DNA from: Propionispora sp. 2/2-37
GTDB taxonomy: Bacteria; Bacillota; Negativicutes; Propionisporales; Propionisporaceae
Assembly (NCBI RefSeq): GCF_001298735.1
Contig: NZ_CYSP01000008.1
Location: 124,001 to 188,000 of the forward strand
DNA: 64,000 bases
Direction: 5' to 3'
This document shows positions 8,716 to 17,944 of the stretch, one piece after another. The translations under genes and the position numbers were made by a program. Within the stretch, counting starts at the first letter, position 1. Each line of letters starts with the position of its first letter. Below the pieces are notes generated by a model. It worked only from the letters and a program-made list of their open reading frames with translations. It searched no databases and was not told the origin of the DNA.

Positions 8716-10648
8716 GTGTCACACCCCCTGCATTCCGGGTATAGTTCAACAGCCCTCCGGCCAGAATGATGGCCCGTTCCCGCTCGGTCGCTTCCCACTT
8801 CACGGCAATCTCCCTGCCAGTCGTAAGATTGGAGACAAGCAGAGTGTCCGCCGTTTGCAACTGGCTGCGCAGGCCCCCGATTTCCAACTTGTCGTCAAGG
8901 TGAATGCCTTCATAATCGGCGGCATCGGCAAAGAGTAAAGGCAAAATGCCGAAATTAATCAGGTTTGCGCGGTGAATCCGGGCAAATGACTGTGCAATCA
9001 CCGCCTTAATCCCTAAATACAAAGGAGCCAAGGCGGCATGTTCCCGACTGGAACCCTGCCCATAGTTATTGCCTGCGACAATCAGGCCGCCGCCCTGAGC
9101 CAGTGCCCGTTCCGGGAAGGAGGCATCCACCCCGCTGAAGCAATACCTGGCCAGATGCGGAATATTGGAACGGTAAGGCAGCAAACTGGCATGGGAAGGC
9201 ATAATGTGGTCGGTAGTAATATTATCGCCGACTTTTAACAAAGCCTGGCCTGTTAACGTTTCAGCCGGCGGTTTGGCTAAAGGAAAAGGTTTGATATTCG
9301 GTCCTCTGACGACGGTTATGGCTTGTCCCGCCTCCGGAGGGAAGACTAATAGATTGTCATCGGAAATAAACTGCTGCGGCATAGCAACCACCGGAGGTTC
9401 ACCATATGTGTACGGATCGGTGATCCTGCCGGTTATGGCGCTGACAGCCGCAACCTCCGGACTGGCCAGGTACACCTTGGCATCAGGTGTGCCGCTCCGG
9501 CCCTCAAAATTGCGATTAAACGTGCGCAGTGACACTCCGCCGGATTTCGGGGACTGCCCCATGCCGATGCACGGACCGCAGGCACACTCCAAAATACGGG
9601 CACCGGCTCTTAACAAGATACTGAGGGCTCCACAGTCGGAAAGCATGCCCAAAACCTGGCGCGATCCGGGAGCGATAACCAGTGATACCCGGGGATGGAC
9701 TTGTTTACCCTCTAAAATCTTGGCGACTTTAAGTAAATCCAGATAAGAAGAATTGGTGCAGCTGCCAATGGCTACCTGGTCCAGTTCGATATCGCCCAGC
9801 TCCGCCGCCGGCGACACGTTATCGGGGCTGTGCGGCTTGGCTACCAGCGGTTTAAGCTCCGATAGATCGATGACCACCGTCTCATCATACACCACGCCCT
9901 CGTCCGGAGCCAGCGGAATCCAGGCATCTTCACGTCCCTGGGCAGCCAAAAATTCCCTGGTTTTCTCATCGCTGGCAAACAGGGATGTGGTGGCTCCCAG
10001 TTCGGCACCCATGTTGGTAATAGTAGCCCGTTCCGGAACACTCAAGCTGGCGGCGCCCTCCCCCGTATATTCAAATACGCGCCCGGTGCCACCTTTGACG
10101 GTAAGGCGCCGGAGCAGTTCCAGAATGATGTCCTTGCCGCTGACCCAGGCCGGTAGCTTGCCTTTTAGCTCTACCCGGCATACTTTCGGCATTTTTAAAT
10201 AATAGGCTCCGCCGGCCATAGCCACCGCAACATCCAGGCCGCCGGCCCCAATGGCCAGCATACCGATGCCGCCGCCGGTCGGCGTGTGGCTGTCCGAACC
10301 CAGCAGCGTCCAGCCGGGACGGCCGAAACGCTCCAGGTTCACCTGATGGCAGATCCCATTCCCCGGTTTGGAAAACACAATGCCGTGCTTAGCAGCAACA
10401 GTTTGAATATACAAATGATCATCCGCATTTTCATAGCCGGTCTGCAGTGTGTTATGATCGATATACGCTACGGACAGTTTGGTTTTTACGCGCGGTATAT
10501 TCATGGCTTCCAGCTGTAGATAAGCCATCGTTCCTGTCGAATCCTGCGTTAACGTCTGATCAATCCGGATTCCGATTTCCTCACCGGCTGTCATCTTCCC
10601 GCTCACCAGATGTTCGCTGATGATTTTTGCCGTCATAGTTTGTTTCAT
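8708..10648 (-). CDS. acnA: Aconitate hydratase
   Basis: Isomerises citrate to isocitrate through a [4Fe-4S] cluster. About 646 residues, the shorter single-chain aconitase found in many anaerobes. Cluster cysteines lie in GSCTNSS and CACGPCIGMG; other hallmarks are LGSDSHTPTGGG and, in the C-terminal swivel, YGQGSSREHAALAP. The start was moved from 10678 to the ATG at 10648, which has GGGGGG six bases upstream. It is the middle gene of citrate synthase, aconitase, isocitrate dehydrogenase. In an anaerobe this set mainly feeds glutamate synthesis. Confidence 0.94.
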   Translation of the reverse strand: MKQTMTAKIISEHLVSGKMTAGEEIGIRIDQTLTQDSTGTMAYLQLEAMNIPRVKTKLSVAYIDHNTLQTGYENADDHLYIQTVAAKHGIVFSKPGNGICHQVNLERFGRPGWTLLGSDSHTPTGGGIGMLAIGAGGLDVAVAMAGGAYYLKMPKVCRVELKGKLPAWVSGKDIILELLRRLTVKGGTGRVFEYTGEGAASLSVPERATITNMGAELGATTSLFASDEKTREFLAAQGREDAWIPLAPDEGVVYDETVVIDLSELKPLVAKPHSPDNVSPAAELGDIELDQVAIGSCTNSSYLDLLKVAKILEGKQVHPRVSLVIAPGSRQVLGMLSDCGALSILLRAGARILECACGPCIGMGQSPKSGGVSLRTFNRNFEGRSGTPDAKVYLASPEVAAVSAITGRITDPYTYGEPPVVAMPQQFISDDNLLVFPPEAGQAITVVRGPNIKPFPLAKPPAETLTGQALLKVGDNITTDHIMPSHASLLPYRSNIPHLARYCFSGVDASFPERALAQGGGLIVAGNNYGQGSSREHAALAPLYLGIKAVIAQSFARIHRANLINFGILPLLFADAADYEGIHLDDKLEIGGLRSQLQTADTLLVSNLTTGREIAVKWEATERERAIILAGGLLNYTRNAGGVTHA

Positions 10649-10743
10649 TTCGATCCCCCCATGTTGCATTCGTATCATACGACTTATTTATAAACACAAA
10701 TTCGGTAAACTCTGCTTCACGTGATGGCCTGCCTCAAAAAATT

Positions 10744-11853
10744 TCAGCGATCCTCGATAGGCAGCCATTGGTCATGTTTCTTACCGATGTACTGGGCCCG
10801 AGGACGAATCAGTTTATTATTGTCATGCTGCTCCAAAATATGTGCCATCCAGCCACTGGTACGGCTGATCGCAAAAATCAGGGTAAACAGATCCCGGGGT
10901 ATTCCCAGGTAAGTGTATACAGATGCCGAGTAAAAATCCACATTGGGCATCAGCCCTTTTTTTGCAAATACAAGTTGTTCAATTTTGGCCGACATATCAT
11001 ACCAGCGCGTATCGCCCCGCCATTCACCAAGTTCCTTTGCCAGTTCCTTAAGGTATTTCGCTCTGGGATCACCATGCTTATAAACCCGGTGCCCAAAACC
11101 CATAATCCGTTCTTTCCGCGCTATTTTTCCGGCAATATATTCTTCAACCCTGCTGATATCGCCAATGTCCTCCAGCATATTGGCCACCTGCTCGTTGGCA
11201 TTGCCGTGCAGCGGCCCCTTCAATGTGCCGATGGCCGATACGATGCCGGAATAAATATCCGACATGGTGGACACGGTGACACGGGAAGCAAATGTTGAGG
11301 CATTGAGCTCATGCTCGGCATGCAGCACCAGGCACACATCCAGTGCTTTTGCCGCAAGAGGTTCCGGCTTTTCCCCCTTCAACAGCCAGAGAAACATCTC
11401 GGCCAGCGAAGTAAACTGAATAGCATCGGGTTCAATCGGCTCCAAATCAGTACGGATACGCTCAATCGCAGCAACTATAGCAGCCATCCTAGCCATAATC
11501 CGGATGGCCTTCCGATGATCGGCGGCAAAAGAATGGTCCATGACTTCATCGTCAAAATGAGTCAGAAACGAAACACAAGTTCTAAGCTTGGCCATCGCAT
11601 TGCCCCATGGCTCATACAGATGGAGCAAATCATAAATTTTTTTCGGCAAAACCGCACTTTCCAACAAATCCTGCTTTAGGGCGGTCAGCTCCAGCCGGTT
11701 CGGCAAACGTCCGTACCACAGTAAGTAAATAATCTCCTCAAAGGTTGCCTTGGTAGCCAAATCATCAATGGTATAGCCACGATATCGCAAAACACCGTTC
11801 TCAATGGAAGATATGGCTGTTTCACAGGCAACGATCCCCGTCAATCCAGACAT
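10744..11853 (-). CDS. citZ: Citrate synthase
   Basis: Condenses acetyl-CoA and oxaloacetate to citrate. The 369-residue length and the LRYRGYTIDDLA start match the small dimeric Gram-positive type. Active-site segments are GPLHGNANEQV, GFGHRVYKHGDPRAKYL (catalytic His, substrate Arg) and VDFYSASVY (catalytic Asp). It is the promoter-proximal gene of the three-gene operon, with a good promoter at 11935-11963 and 95 bases before the aconitase start. A methylcitrate synthase cannot be fully excluded, but the aconitase/isocitrate dehydrogenase context argues for citrate synthase. Confidence 0.92.
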   Translation of the reverse strand: MSGLTGIVACETAISSIENGVLRYRGYTIDDLATKATFEEIIYLLWYGRLPNRLELTALKQDLLESAVLPKKIYDLLHLYEPWGNAMAKLRTCVSFLTHFDDEVMDHSFAADHRKAIRIMARMAAIVAAIERIRTDLEPIEPDAIQFTSLAEMFLWLLKGEKPEPLAAKALDVCLVLHAEHELNASTFASRVTVSTMSDIYSGIVSAIGTLKGPLHGNANEQVANMLEDIGDISRVEEYIAGKIARKERIMGFGHRVYKHGDPRAKYLKELAKELGEWRGDTRWYDMSAKIEQLVFAKKGLMPNVDFYSASVYTYLGIPRDLFTLIFAISRTSGWMAHILEQHDNNKLIRPRAQYIGKKHDQWLPIEDR

Positions 11854-11934
11854 ATAACAGCCCCCTTACGCCTCTTGCCTTTTTCTTCTATACCTTTATG
11901 GTATACTTAGTATAAAAAATATGTATATTTATTG

Positions 11935-11963
11935 ATTATATGCCTTACCGGGAATATAATCAA
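11935..11963 (-). promoter_or_regulatory. Sigma-A promoter of citZ-acn-icd
   Basis: On the minus strand, TTGATT (11958-11963), 17 bases, then a perfect TATAAT (11935-11940), about 80 bases before the citrate synthase ATG. The interval to 12144 is AT-rich and shows no gene. Confidence 0.72.
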
Positions 11964-12144
11964 GACAAACATGCAATAAGATATGCGGAAAATTTTACTA
12001 TGATTCCTCGTGATAACTGCTAATCGTCAAAAACAATGCTTCAGGCCTAAATTTTCCCCGTTTTTGAAAACCGTTGCTTCCAGTTGTTAATTGTAAGATT
12101 ATACAATTAAATGTGTACCGGCCATAAAACACCGATAATAAAAC

Positions 12145-12189
12145 ACAACAGAAGGCTGCCGGGCATTACTTACGGCAGCCTTCTGTTGT
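12145..12189 (-). terminator. Rho-independent terminator after lhgO
   Basis: Exact 17-bp arms (12145-12161 and 12173-12189) around an 11-base loop; a T-rich stretch follows on the minus strand. The stretch from 12190 to 12420 between it and lhgO has no convincing gene. Confidence 0.8.
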
Positions 12190-12420
12190 TATGTCTGTCA
12201 ACACTTAACTCTTGAACTGATGGTTGTATTAGCCGGCGATCTCCTGCAGCCTTGGCTATACATCCGCTGATACATGCCGCATGTGCCGCATGGAAACTTC
12301 TCCAAAGAATAGTCCAGCAGCTGCCAAACGACTGCTGTACGGCCGACATGTCCGCTGTAAACTCCGGAACCGGCCGGTCGTCCTGCTGTCATCCGCAACT
12401 GATCCCCGGCAGCCAGCAGT

Positions 12421-13572
12421 TCATGTTCCGGCAAATACGCCATTCAGCATATCGCCTACCATTTGCGCCAGGCTGAAACAGCAGGTAATCCCCGGAGATT
12501 CAATACCGATCAAATTGATAAAACCGGAAAGTCCCCGTTCTGTTTCATGACAAACAATAAAATCCCGCGGCGGGCTGCCGCACGGCACCAGCAGCCGTGG
12601 CCGGACTGCCGCCAGGTCAGGACGCAAATCGGCCGCTTCCAGAAAAGGCAGATAGTTGCCGGCTATCGCCAGAAACTGGGCGGCATTGGCCGGATTTACG
12701 CTATAATCCAGCGAGCCGGAAGGAGCGTAGTGCGCATCGGGTCCAATGCGCAAACGGCCGCTTACATCTTTAATAACCGGAAGGCCGCTGCCCTTCAATT
12801 CCCGTATTCCTGCCGGAAAAATCAGTCTGGAAACCAGCTGCGCTTTCGCATTGGTTACCGTAAAATATTCTCCTTTGCAGCGATAGATACGGTATCCGGC
12901 CTGATCGACCGGTATCCCGGCCATAGCCGCCAGTGCATCGGCATGCATCCCGGCTGCATTGACCAGACAGCGGCACATCAGAACATCCCGGGCGCCGTTT
13001 TCCTCTTGATACTCTACTTGATACCCCGCTTCCAGCACCCGGATACCGATAACAAGCTGGCGATAGACAAGCATGGCCCCATTGCGCCGGGCTATTTTCG
13101 CCATTTTTTCCATCAGCAGATAGGAATCAAAAATGCCGCTCGACGGTGAAAGCAGAGCGGCTACGGCTTCGACATGAGGCTCCAGACGGGCTATCCCCGG
13201 ACGATCCAGCCATTCTACATCTGTGACGCCATTTTCCTGAGCCTGCCGGGCTAACACGGCAAGCTGAGCGCTTTCTCCCTCATCCCGGGCTATAATCAGT
13301 TTGCCTGAACGCCGGTACGGAACCTGATGTTTCTCGCAAAAATCGTACAACAACCGATTGCCGGCAACGCAAAGACGGGCTTTCAGACTTCCCGGAGGAT
13401 AATAAATGCCGGAATGAATCACTTCGCTGGTGCGCGAAGTGATTTCCTGTCCAAAAGTCTCATGTTTTTCGAGCAGAAGTATGCTTTTGTCCGGCCACCG
13501 TTCCGCCAGGCAACAGGCTGCAGCCAAGCCAGTCACACCGGCACCAACAATCAAAATATCAACCCGATCCAT
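12421..13572 (-). CDS. lhgO: L-2-hydroxyglutarate oxidase (FAD-dependent)
   Basis: Flavoprotein of the DAO family, 383 residues, oxidising L-2-hydroxyglutarate to 2-oxoglutarate. The FAD-binding motif VGAGVTGLAAA is at about 9-19, followed by LLEKHETFGQEITSRTSEV and IHSGIYYPPGS, a block typical of LhgO-like proteins. The C-terminus has GLSGFINLIGIESPGIT, the usual end signature. It stands alone on the minus strand with its own terminator. The link to the neighbouring 2-oxoglutarate-forming operon is functional rather than transcriptional. Other small 2-hydroxyacid or glycerol-3-phosphate-like oxidases remain possible. Confidence 0.82.
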   Translation of the reverse strand: MDRVDILIVGAGVTGLAAACCLAERWPDKSILLLEKHETFGQEITSRTSEVIHSGIYYPPGSLKARLCVAGNRLLYDFCEKHQVPYRRSGKLIIARDEGESAQLAVLARQAQENGVTDVEWLDRPGIARLEPHVEAVAALLSPSSGIFDSYLLMEKMAKIARRNGAMLVYRQLVIGIRVLEAGYQVEYQEENGARDVLMCRCLVNAAGMHADALAAMAGIPVDQAGYRIYRCKGEYFTVTNAKAQLVSRLIFPAGIRELKGSGLPVIKDVSGRLRIGPDAHYAPSGSLDYSVNPANAAQFLAIAGNYLPFLEAADLRPDLAAVRPRLLVPCGSPPRDFIVCHETERGLSGFINLIGIESPGITCCFSLAQMVGDMLNGVFAGT

Positions 13573-13799
13573 GCTTTATCACCTTTTACCCCGCCATCAC
13601 TGTTTCGTACATTTCGTTAATGAATTGAATGATATTTCCATTGTAACATTCCCGATGAACGTAAGCTAGCCAAAGTCAGGATCTATGCTGTCTAATTTTT
13701 ATTCCTGCCGCAAAAGCTGGCAGAAAATACACGGCATGGCCTAAAAAAATCAGCAAACAATAAAGATACTATTTTTATGAAGACAAAGGAGAACTAGCC

Positions 13800-14681
13800 A
13801 TGAAGCGCATCATTCGTAAATTGGGTGAAAAAAAATACAAACGCTTGTTGGCGGCCGTAGCCGGAGCTGCGGTTGTATCCTCTGCCATGTTACCCAGCGT
13901 CTATGCTGCCGAAGGTCCCGGCAGGGAGACACAGGTTTACGAACGAAGCTCCGAGCCCAGAGATACCCGGACAGTTAGGGTCAGCGATCCGGTACAGGAG
14001 GTCAGAGACAATGCTTCCACCTTCGGGTTTAACGTCAACCGCGACCGCTTCTCCTTATTATCCGTGACCCGTGATAAAGCTACAGTTCAGATCCGTTCAG
14101 CCGGTAAGACCTACAAAGTCGATTTAAACCGCAGCGGCAACGGCTGGGTTATCACCACCATTCGCGGCATCGGAAATTCCAATCAGGCGGCAACCTACGT
14201 ACCGGCCAACTTGTTTGACAGTTACACTGCCTCCAGTCCGGCAGCCAGTCAACTCATCCTCTATCAAAATACCAATTTCGACGGCTGGCAGTGGCTGGAT
14301 CAGGATTTTGATCCGGGTATCGGCTTTGGTATGCTGCTGACAAATCCCCGCTCAAGCGGTACAACCGCACAGGTACCTGACAGCGTATTAAATCAAATCG
14401 GTACCGTGGACTTCAGCAAGCAATTCGTCATCTATACTCATCTTGCCGGCGTTCCCGCCGACGGCTATGGCATTGCCATCAGCAAGGTAGTACAAACAGG
14501 AAACGACTTCACGGTGACCGTGAGAACCAAAAGCCCCCAAGCCGACGAAACAGCCTCGGTCAGCCAGACGGATAGCTGGGTGCTGCTCGACCGGTCGTTC
14601 CTGAACTTTAGAAGTCCGATTGTAGTGACTTTTGTAAACCCGGCCGGTGCTGTCTTAAGTACCTTAACGCTTACCGGCTGA
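13800..14681 (+). CDS. Secreted protein with PrcB-like C-terminal domain
   Basis: A 293-residue exported protein. The N-terminus is basic, then a hydrophobic core, with likely cleavage after SVYA (about residue 36). Residues 60-125 form a lysine/arginine-rich beta segment (VQIRSAGKTYKVDLNRSG). The C-terminal ~100 residues (TVDFSKQFVIYTHLAG, PADGYGIAISKVVQTGND, TVRTKSPQADE) resemble the PrcB_C domain first seen in a Treponema protease complex. A good AAGGAG site lies nine bases before the ATG. It is not in an operon. The function is unknown; a periplasmic or surface protein is inferred. Confidence 0.75.
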   Translation: MKRIIRKLGEKKYKRLLAAVAGAAVVSSAMLPSVYAAEGPGRETQVYERSSEPRDTRTVRVSDPVQEVRDNASTFGFNVNRDRFSLLSVTRDKATVQIRSAGKTYKVDLNRSGNGWVITTIRGIGNSNQAATYVPANLFDSYTASSPAASQLILYQNTNFDGWQWLDQDFDPGIGFGMLLTNPRSSGTTAQVPDSVLNQIGTVDFSKQFVIYTHLAGVPADGYGIAISKVVQTGNDFTVTVRTKSPQADETASVSQTDSWVLLDRSFLNFRSPIVVTFVNPAGAVLSTLTLTG

Positions 14682-14719
14682 CCTCATCCTGCCTGGGCAT
14701 AGCACTTTATATTTTCATA

Positions 14720-14749
14720 TTGACTACCGGTCCCCCGTTATTTTATAAT
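14720..14749 (+). promoter_or_regulatory. Sigma-A promoter of the pfl transcript
   Basis: TTGACT (14720-14725), 18 bases, TATAAT (14744-14749). Transcription would begin about 10 bases before the riboswitch. Confidence 0.75.
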
Positions 14750-14767
14750 GAAACTACAGAATGAGAG

Positions 14768-14872
14768 TTATGGATACGGAACTGGCGGATAGTGGAGTTC
14801 ACCACATGGACCGTATCCAGGAAAAGCCGACCGCCTGGGCAAGATTTGTTTTCTTGTGCCAGGTGGTTTTTA
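14768..14872 (+). ncRNA. ZTP riboswitch (pfl motif) with terminator
   Basis: The leader folds as the ZTP/ZMP-sensing pfl RNA. Stem P1 is TGGATACGG (14771-14779) with CCGTATCCA (14811-14819). Between them is the conserved ACTGGCGGATAGTGG...CCACATGGA domain. After a short linker comes the invariant GCCGACCGCCTGGGCA (about 14826-14841). The 3' conserved block forms the left arm of a hairpin (to 14866) followed by TTTTT. Ligand binding is known to disrupt such a terminator, so the gene is turned on when ZTP signals low 10-formyl-tetrahydrofolate. PFL makes formate, which feeds that folate pool, so the pairing makes sense. The class was named for its association with pfl genes. Confidence 0.93.
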
Positions 14873-14922
14873 TTATGTTGAGCCGCCATTGACGGCGCAC
14901 AACTCATCAAGGAGGGAACAGC

Positions 14923-17151
14923 ATGGATGCCTGGAAAAATTTTGTGCAGGGAAAGTGGAACGAAACCATTGACGTCAGGGACTTTATTCAACGGAACTAC
15001 AAACCTTATCATGGTGACGACAATTTTTTAGCCGGACCTACGTTAAAAACAGAAACGGTATGGAAGACATGCCGTCAGCTTTTAAAAGAGGAACAACGCA
15101 AAAAGGGAGTTCTGGACGTGGATACCTCGGTCGTATCGGGCATTACTTCGCACCGTCCCGGTTATATCGATAAACCGTCCGAAGTCATTGTCGGCCTGCA
15201 GACCGATGCCCCGTTAAAACGCAGTGTTATTGTCAACGGCGGCATACGCATGGCTGAACAGGCTTGCGAAGCTTATGGCTATCACCTGGATCCCAAAATC
15301 AGCGAAATTTATCACAATTACACCACAACTCATAATACGGCAGTATTTAACGTATATACCAAGGAAATGAAACAAGCCCGTAAAGCCGGCATCATTACCG
15401 GCCTGCCGGACGCCTATGGCCGCGGCCGCATTATCGGTGATTACCGCCGCGTGGCACTTTACGGCATTGACCGGTTGATCGCTGCCAAGAAAAATGATTT
15501 AACCGAACTGGCTGCGTATCCCATATTGGAAGACACGATCAAGCTGCGTGAAGAAGTTGCTATGCAAATCACGGCATTACAAGCCATCGCTGCCATGGCC
15601 AAAGAACATGGCTTCGATATCACCAAGCCGGCGGCAACTGCCCGGGAAGCCGTTCAATGGGTATATTTTGCTTATCTGGCCGGTATTAAGGAACAAAACG
15701 GAGCGGCTATGTCCCTGGGCAGGGTATCCACCTTCCTTGATATCTATATTGAACGCGACCTGGCCGACGGTGTCTTACAGGAAGAAGAGGCTCAGGAACT
15801 CATTGATCAGCTGGTAATCAAACTGCGCCTGGCCCGTCACTTACGCACTCCGGAATATAACGAACTCTTTGCCGGCGATCCGCTTTGGGTAACGGAAGCC
15901 ATCGGCGGCATGGGACTGGACGGACGTACGCTGGTTACCCGTACTTCATATCGTATACTGCATACTTTATACAATTTAGGGCCTGCTCCGGAGCCTAATT
16001 TAACCGTACTCTGGTCTAGCGCCCTGCCGGAAGCCTTTAAAAAATTCTGCGCAAAGGTTTCGGTGGATACCAGCGCTATCCAGTATGAAAGCGACGATCT
16101 CATGCGTCCCGTCTACGGCGACGATTATGCCATTGCCTGCTGCGTTTCGGCTATGCAGGTGGGCAAACAGATGCAATATTTTGGGGCACGCGCCAATCTG
16201 GCCAAAGCTTTGCTGCTGGCCATAAACGGTGGCCGCGATGAAAAGAGCGGTGAGCAAATCGGCCCCATTTTGCCCATACCGGAAGGTGATTATCTGGATT
16301 ATGACATTGTGCGCCGCAATTATTCGATTGTTTTGAAATGGCTGGCGGGTCTATATGTCAATACTATGAATGTAATTCATTATATGCATGATAAATATGC
16401 TTACGAAAGTGCGCAACTGGCTTTGCACGATACGCAGGTAGAAAGGCTTATGGCTTTCGGCATTGCCGGTCTGTCGGTGGCGGCCGACTCCTTAAGCGCC
16501 ATCCGTTACGCGAAAGTCAAACCCATCCGGGACGAGCGGGGCATTACCGTCGATTTCCAAATTGAAGGCGAATTCCCTTGCTATGGCAACGACGACGACC
16601 GGGTAGACACCTTCGCCAGGGAATTGCCTGCTGAATTTTCCCGCCTGCTGAAACAGCATCCGGCCTACCGTAATGCCAAGCATACGCTTTCCATCCTTAC
16701 TATCACTTCCAATGTCATGTACGGCAAAAAAACCGGCGCAACTCCCGATGGCCGCAAAGCCGGGCAGGCTTTTGCTCCCGGCGCCAATCCCATGCACGGA
16801 CGGGAACGTCGCGGCGCACTTGCTGCGATCAATTCGGCTGCTAAAATTTCCTACGATGACTGCCGGGACGGCATTTCCTATACATTCTCCATCATTCCCA
16901 AAGCGCTCGGCAAAACACCGTCCGCCCGCATCAGCAACCTGGTTGCCCTCTTGGATGCTTATGCCAATCATGGCGGCCATCATATCAATATCAATGTTCT
17001 GCAGCGTGAGGTTCTGGAAGATGCCATGGCACACCCGGAAGAATATCCGCAACTAACTATCCGTGTGTCCGGTTACGCCGTACATTTTGTTAATTTAAGC
17101 ACCGCACATCAACAGGAGGTTATCAGCCGCACTTTTTACAATGCCGTATAA
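14923..17151 (+). CDS. pflB: Pyruvate formate-lyase (glycyl radical enzyme)
   Basis: Cleaves pyruvate with CoA to acetyl-CoA and formate under anaerobic conditions. At 742 residues it is the usual size. The catalytic adjacent cysteines are Cys406-Cys407 in AIACCVSAM. The radical-bearing glycine is about Gly717 in RVSGYAVHF, 25 residues from the C-terminus. The Cys-Cys pair and the block [19 protein letters not shown] distinguish PFL from glycerol or choline lyases. An AGGAGGG site precedes the ATG. Control is by the upstream ZTP riboswitch, and the activase gene follows after 22 bases. Confidence 0.96.
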   Translation: MDAWKNFVQGKWNETIDVRDFIQRNYKPYHGDDNFLAGPTLKTETVWKTCRQLLKEEQRKKGVLDVDTSVVSGITSHRPGYIDKPSEVIVGLQTDAPLKRSVIVNGGIRMAEQACEAYGYHLDPKISEIYHNYTTTHNTAVFNVYTKEMKQARKAGIITGLPDAYGRGRIIGDYRRVALYGIDRLIAAKKNDLTELAAYPILEDTIKLREEVAMQITALQAIAAMAKEHGFDITKPAATAREAVQWVYFAYLAGIKEQNGAAMSLGRVSTFLDIYIERDLADGVLQEEEAQELIDQLVIKLRLARHLRTPEYNELFAGDPLWVTEAIGGMGLDGRTLVTRTSYRILHTLYNLGPAPEPNLTVLWSSALPEAFKKFCAKVSVDTSAIQYESDDLMRPVYGDDYAIACCVSAMQVGKQMQYFGARANLAKALLLAINGGRDEKSGEQIGPILPIPEGDYLDYDIVRRNYSIVLKWLAGLYVNTMNVIHYMHDKYAYESAQLALHDTQVERLMAFGIAGLSVAADSLSAIRYAKVKPIRDERGITVDFQIEGEFPCYGNDDDRVDTFARELPAEFSRLLKQHPAYRNAKHTLSILTITSNVMYGKKTGATPDGRKAGQAFAPGANPMHGRERRGALAAINSAAKISYDDCRDGISYTFSIIPKALGKTPSARISNLVALLDAYANHGGHHININVLQREVLEDAMAHPEEYPQLTIRVSGYAVHFVNLSTAHQQEVISRTFYNAV

Positions 17152-17173
17152 GCACCGGCAAAGGGAGGTCGTC

Positions 17174-17896
17174 ATGAAAGGATACTACCACTCTATTGAG
17201 ACTTTTGGTACGGTTGACGGGCCGGGCATCCGCTATGTTTTGTTTTTAAGCGGTTGCAGGCTGGCTTGCCGCTTTTGCCATAACCCCGATACCTGGCAAC
17301 AGACAGATAAAACCATTACCGTTGAAGAAGTACTAAGTGATATAGAACGGTATCGCTCCTACTACCTTTCTTCCGACGGCGGCCTCACGTTAAGCGGCGG
17401 CGAACCGCTGCTGCAGCCGGACTTTGCCGCTTCCTTGTTTAAAGAATGCCAAAACCGCGGGTTTCATACCCTGCTTGATACTTCCGGGTATTGCCCGCAG
17501 GAGCATATAAGGCAAGTGCTGCCGTACACCGACATGGTGCAGTTCAGCCTAAAGACTGTAGACAAGGCTAAACATTACCTCTTAACAGCCGGCGGCAACG
17601 AACTCATTCTTGACAACCTGCGCTATATTGCGTCACAACATACTCCTTTGGTTATCCGTTATGTAGTAATTCCCGGTCTTACCGATTCACTCCAGGATAT
17701 GGAAGACTTAACCGGATTTCTCCATTCTCTTCCCGGTAAACCGGTCATTGAACTGTTGGCCTATCACACGCTCGGCTGTGAAAAATGGCAGACCTTAGGT
17801 CTCAATTATTCATTGCCCGACGTTTCACCGGCAAGCGATCAACAGGTCGAGCAATTCGCCTCCTTGCTCCGTTCCCGGAACGTTACAGTTTTATAG
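17174..17896 (+). CDS. pflA: Pyruvate formate-lyase activating enzyme (radical SAM)
   Basis: Installs the glycyl radical on PFL by reductive cleavage of S-adenosylmethionine on a [4Fe-4S] cluster. 240 residues. The cluster motif is CX3CX2C at Cys28, Cys32 and Cys35 in GCRLACRFCHNP; GGLTLSGGEPLLQ is the SAM-binding GGE region. I chose the ATG at 17174 behind GGGAGG; the longer frame from 17141 would overlap pflB and lacks a site. The second ferredoxin-type cluster insert found in glycerol-dehydratase activases is absent, which fits a PFL partner. Confidence 0.95.
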   Translation: MKGYYHSIETFGTVDGPGIRYVLFLSGCRLACRFCHNPDTWQQTDKTITVEEVLSDIERYRSYYLSSDGGLTLSGGEPLLQPDFAASLFKECQNRGFHTLLDTSGYCPQEHIRQVLPYTDMVQFSLKTVDKAKHYLLTAGGNELILDNLRYIASQHTPLVIRYVVIPGLTDSLQDMEDLTGFLHSLPGKPVIELLAYHTLGCEKWQTLGLNYSLPDVSPASDQQVEQFASLLRSRNVTVL

Positions 17897-17904
17897 GCTG
17901 CGCA

Positions 17905-17943
17905 AAAAAGGACAGACGGCTAATTCATCCGTCTGTCCTTTTT
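17905..17943. terminator. Bidirectional terminator between pflA and the DUF362 gene
   Basis: Perfect arms AAAAAGGACAGACGG (17905-17919) and CCGTCTGTCCTTTTT (17929-17943) with A and T tails on both sides, serving the two convergent genes. Confidence 0.9.
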
Positions 17944-17944
17944 A

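Noticed and set aside
9204..9746. 180-codon plus-strand frame opposite aconitase
   Set aside because: Antisense shadow of a conserved enzyme; composition typical of a GC-rich gene read backwards.
12198..12443. 81-codon minus-strand frame running past the end of lhgO
   Set aside because: It starts inside lhgO in another frame, lacks a ribosome site and resembles nothing known; treated as read-through noise.
12463..13149. 228-codon plus-strand frame opposite lhgO
   Set aside because: Antisense shadow without start signals; lhgO motifs are clear on the minus strand.
14743..15012. 89-codon minus-strand frame over the pfl leader
   Set aside because: It covers the riboswitch and the start of pflB; the leader is explained by RNA structure.
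16492..17052. 186-codon minus-strand frame opposite pflB
   Set aside because: Shadow of the glycyl radical domain on the plus strand.
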